Shown piece after piece: positions 61,901 through 64,000 of a DNA stretch of 64,000 bases; the stretch's first letter is position 1; every line of letters starts with the position of its first letter. Source of the DNA: Colletotrichum lupini (lineage: Eukaryota; Ascomycota; Sordariomycetes; Glomerellales; Glomerellaceae); contig NC_064677.1 of assembly GCF_023278565.1 (NCBI RefSeq), positions 4,092,001 to 4,156,000 of the forward strand, read 5' to 3'. The notes under the pieces are model-generated. The model was not told the origin of the DNA. It ran no database searches and was given only the letters and a program-made list of their open reading frames with translations. The position numbers and the translations under genes were made by a program.

Positions 61901-62355
61901 TGCTGACTAAGAAAGTCCTGCTGGATGGCACTCGGGTCTGGAAATTCACGGTCATCGATATCAAAAGGGATAACCGACCCCCGGGACGATCGCAGGACGG
62001 AGCAAGTCTCGTAGACGGCTCCGTGAGAGACGAAGGGGCCTCGGGGTTTGAGTGGCCGTATTTTTCATTTCACCTAATAAGACTACATTCTCCGCCAAAC
62101 AAGCTGCCGCCGCTGGTTAGTCGCGGATATCATGGCGCTAGGTGGCATCCGCCTAAGACGGGTTCGTGGTCTTTGCGCCGTAGAGCAGGTACCGTGCTTT
62201 GGGCTGGCTCCTCTCTATCTCTCTCTCTCTATGCCCGTCTCTTTGGAAATGGGAAGACATTAGGCGGTTTTTTTTTCTCAGCTGAGGTATCCCGTACCAC
62301 GGTGGGAGAACGATCTCAATGGTTGGGGACGGATGGATTGGCGCCAAAACACTGG

Positions 62356-62384
62356 CACACACACACACACACACACACACACAC
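62356..62384 (+). repeat. (CA)n microsatellite
   Basis: Pure CA dinucleotide run of about 14.5 units in the right-end gene-poor block. It creates an artefactual His-Thr reading frame. Confidence 0.95.
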
Positions 62385-62931
62385 CATCCGGCATCCATAC
62401 CGGAACTTGCAGCTTCTGTGGCGCCTTTTTGTGTTGGAGCATGGCATCACGTGGTGGTGTACCATCCAGGTAGGCAGTAGGTCAGCAATGAAAGACCCAA
62501 GATCAACAGAAGGGCCGGGGTTCATGGGTCCAGGTATCTTTGAGGCGGTTTAACTTGGAAACGGGCGAGTTGAAAGCTGGACCCCCCCGCGGCGATGGGC
62601 CATCGCGGTCCTCAATTGTGTGACGGAGAGCATTTGTCGCAAAGCGCATTGCAAGAGGCAGTCGAAGAAGGGAGAAATGCCGATAGCTGGCCCAGACCGT
62701 ACCATACCGAGGACAGCAGCTTTCCTTTGCGCCAAGATTGGCCATGCGATTCCGAGTAGCACATCGAGTCCCTCCGTCTGATGCGATAAACCCTGGCCTG
62801 GGGCCGGTTTTGGTTGCGGGTAGGGTGGGATGGCGCTTTTTTCCTGTTGCGAAGCGCCGAATTGTCCCATTGAGCCGACGAATTTGATATGAGGGGAGAG
62901 AGATAGTGATACGCTACGATACGGCACGGGA

Positions 62932-62933
<2 letters not shown>

Positions 62934-62957
<24 letters not shown>
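62934..62957 (+). repeat. (AG)n microsatellite
   Basis: About 12 AG/GA units with AA interruptions at the ends, in the right-end block. Confidence 0.9.
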
Positions 62958-62962
<5 letters not shown>

Positions 62963-63319
62963 ATACGTATCTGATTCTGCAGGGCACTATAACTTTTCAT
63001 ATTTGGTGAGATGCCCGGGAAGGACTCTGCGGAAGACGAGTCGTGAAATCGGGGTCCGATGTCGCGCGCATCCCACGTTGAAGTAGTTCGTACGGACAAT
63101 GGCGGGCGCATTGCGCCGCGATATCAATTATCAATAAGTCTTCATGTTCGCTGACGAAATTGCGCACAGCCCCGAAGGTCCGGAGGATGCAATTACAGAT
63201 TTACGCAAACAAGGTCCAACAAGTCACAGCAATACTCGACAGGAGGCTGGTCGCAAAGTCGTATATTAGAGAGGGATGGGGCCTGAAAGGCCCGCGAGGT
63301 GTGTGAGTGAGTGTGTATG

Positions 63320-63325
<6 letters not shown>

Positions 63326-63387
<62 letters not shown>
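63326..63387 (+). repeat. (TG)n microsatellite
   Basis: About 31 uninterrupted TG units. It is the longest simple repeat in the window; GTGA/GTAT-type imperfect repeats continue on its left from about 63300, and a smaller GTGTGTGCGAGTGAGT cluster lies near 63651. Confidence 0.95.
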
Positions 63388-63388
<1 letters not shown>

Positions 63389-64000
63389 CAGGATTGACGA
63401 GGTTTCGATGGCTCAGGCTTCCCAAGACCGGACAGGGATGGCTGGGCGAATTGGAAGAGACATACTTGTAGTTGGGTGAGGTGAAGGTGACGGGCTCGGC
63501 ACCGTATGAATTAGACGCTGAAGGTGCCAAAAAGGACCTTGGAAAAGGTAAGGTTTTTGTGTCTTGTTTGCTCGCGGGGAACGGACCGGTTTGAGCCAGT
63601 TTGACTGGCCCATCAGTTTCTCTCTGGCATTTCGAGAGAGTGACTCGGGTGTGCGTGTGTGTGCGAGTGAGTGTGAGTGTACACACCTTATACAAGTTCG
63701 GGTCGCCTTGGGGTGAGCCGACACGAGGCGTGAGGGTCAAGTTGCTATTGGTGAATGGATGAGAGTATGTCCATGTAATGAGGTGTGGTAAGGTGAGGTC
63801 AGATTCAGTACGAGGCACACAACTCGCGACGTATGTTCCTTGCACAAGGAGGAGCGCTGGCTCGTCATCGGTACGGAACGAATGCATATTCATGTGTGAG
63901 AGTGAGTGTATGTCTCTCCATGTGTGGCTTTTGAGAGTAAAGTACGGGGCGATATGTCATGCTCCCTTTCCACCGTTTCGTATGAATATAGATATACTCC

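Larger units (their letters stand above)
55215..64000. other. Gene-poor right end, 8.8 kb
   Basis: I find no coding region I can defend. Frames up to 230 codons exist but several are built on the microsatellites (His-Thr runs) or on biased composition, without domains or splice patterns. The first kilobase is the cyclin B promoter. It has three simple-sequence arrays (listed), a TACTCCGTA copy, and CACGTG near 58584. I saw no transposon ends, telomere repeat, tRNA or 5S gene. Expression data or a relative's genome would be needed to see any exon here. Confidence 0.5.

Noticed and set aside
61897..62553. 218-codon ORF at the right end
   Set aside because: Includes the CA microsatellite as His-Thr, has uneven composition and no recognisable domain.
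63201..63893. 230-codon frame with a long His-Thr run
   Set aside because: The run is the translated GT microsatellite; no other protein feature is present.

Overview
The window is nuclear DNA from a filamentous ascomycete (Pezizomycotina), most likely a Sordariomycete and possibly Colletotrichum-like; the class is an inference from gene content and protein flavour, since no marker was compared. Supporting signs are short introns (mostly 50-70 nt) with GTANGT-type donors, CTRAY branch points and YAG acceptors, GC3-rich codons in well-expressed genes, long intergenic spacers, and fungal versions of conserved eukaryotic genes. There are no operons, CRISPR arrays, rRNA genes or recognisable transposons, and no tRNA gene passed a by-eye check.

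Fifteen protein genes are supported. Left arm (0.8-14.3 kb): KAE1 (tRNA t6A synthesis, KEOPS), the AMPK/Snf1 beta subunit, a small two-hairpin membrane protein with a 15-nt exon, a CDK9/Bur1 kinase, a cytosolic-type L-asparaginase with C-terminal ankyrin repeats, a small membrane protein of a family often labelled 'rhomboid family' in fungi, and a Lys/Glu-rich protein with an EPT tandem repeat. Middle (17.6-29.6 kb): a true rhomboid protease, the DNA polymerase delta catalytic subunit and NADP-glutamate dehydrogenase. Then (34.5-42 kb) two convergent metabolic genes: a 1374-residue fusion of a cholesterol-oxidase-like GMC oxidoreductase with an alpha/beta hydrolase, and a GH78-like glycosidase. 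Right block (43-55.2 kb): a UBA/RWD DExH helicase (DHX57/Ucp12 type), an aprataxin-like HIT protein (Hnt3), a four-AT-hook HMG-I/Y-like protein, TRAP/SSR-alpha and a B-type cyclin.

Large stretches have no gene I can support: 14.3-17.6, 24.4-28.2, 29.6-34.5 and 55.2-64.0 kb. The last one carries long GT/CA and GA microsatellites. A 9-mer, TACGGAGTA, occurs five times, always in these spacers. Exon junctions were placed by hand from splice signals plus reading-frame continuity, and every multi-exon model given keeps frame from start to stop.

The genes do not form one pathway. Most are housekeeping (tRNA modification, energy sensing, transcription elongation, replication and repair, cell cycle, ER translocation, nitrogen assimilation). 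The accessory-looking part is the GMC-hydrolase fusion and the neighbouring glycosidase. I did not find a convincing new defence or mobile system. The most unusual items are the Cys-nucleophile hydrolase domain in the fusion, the dispersed near-palindrome, and several odd splice arrangements (microexon, 12-nt first exon, isolated stop codon, tandem acceptors where one choice gives an immediate stop).
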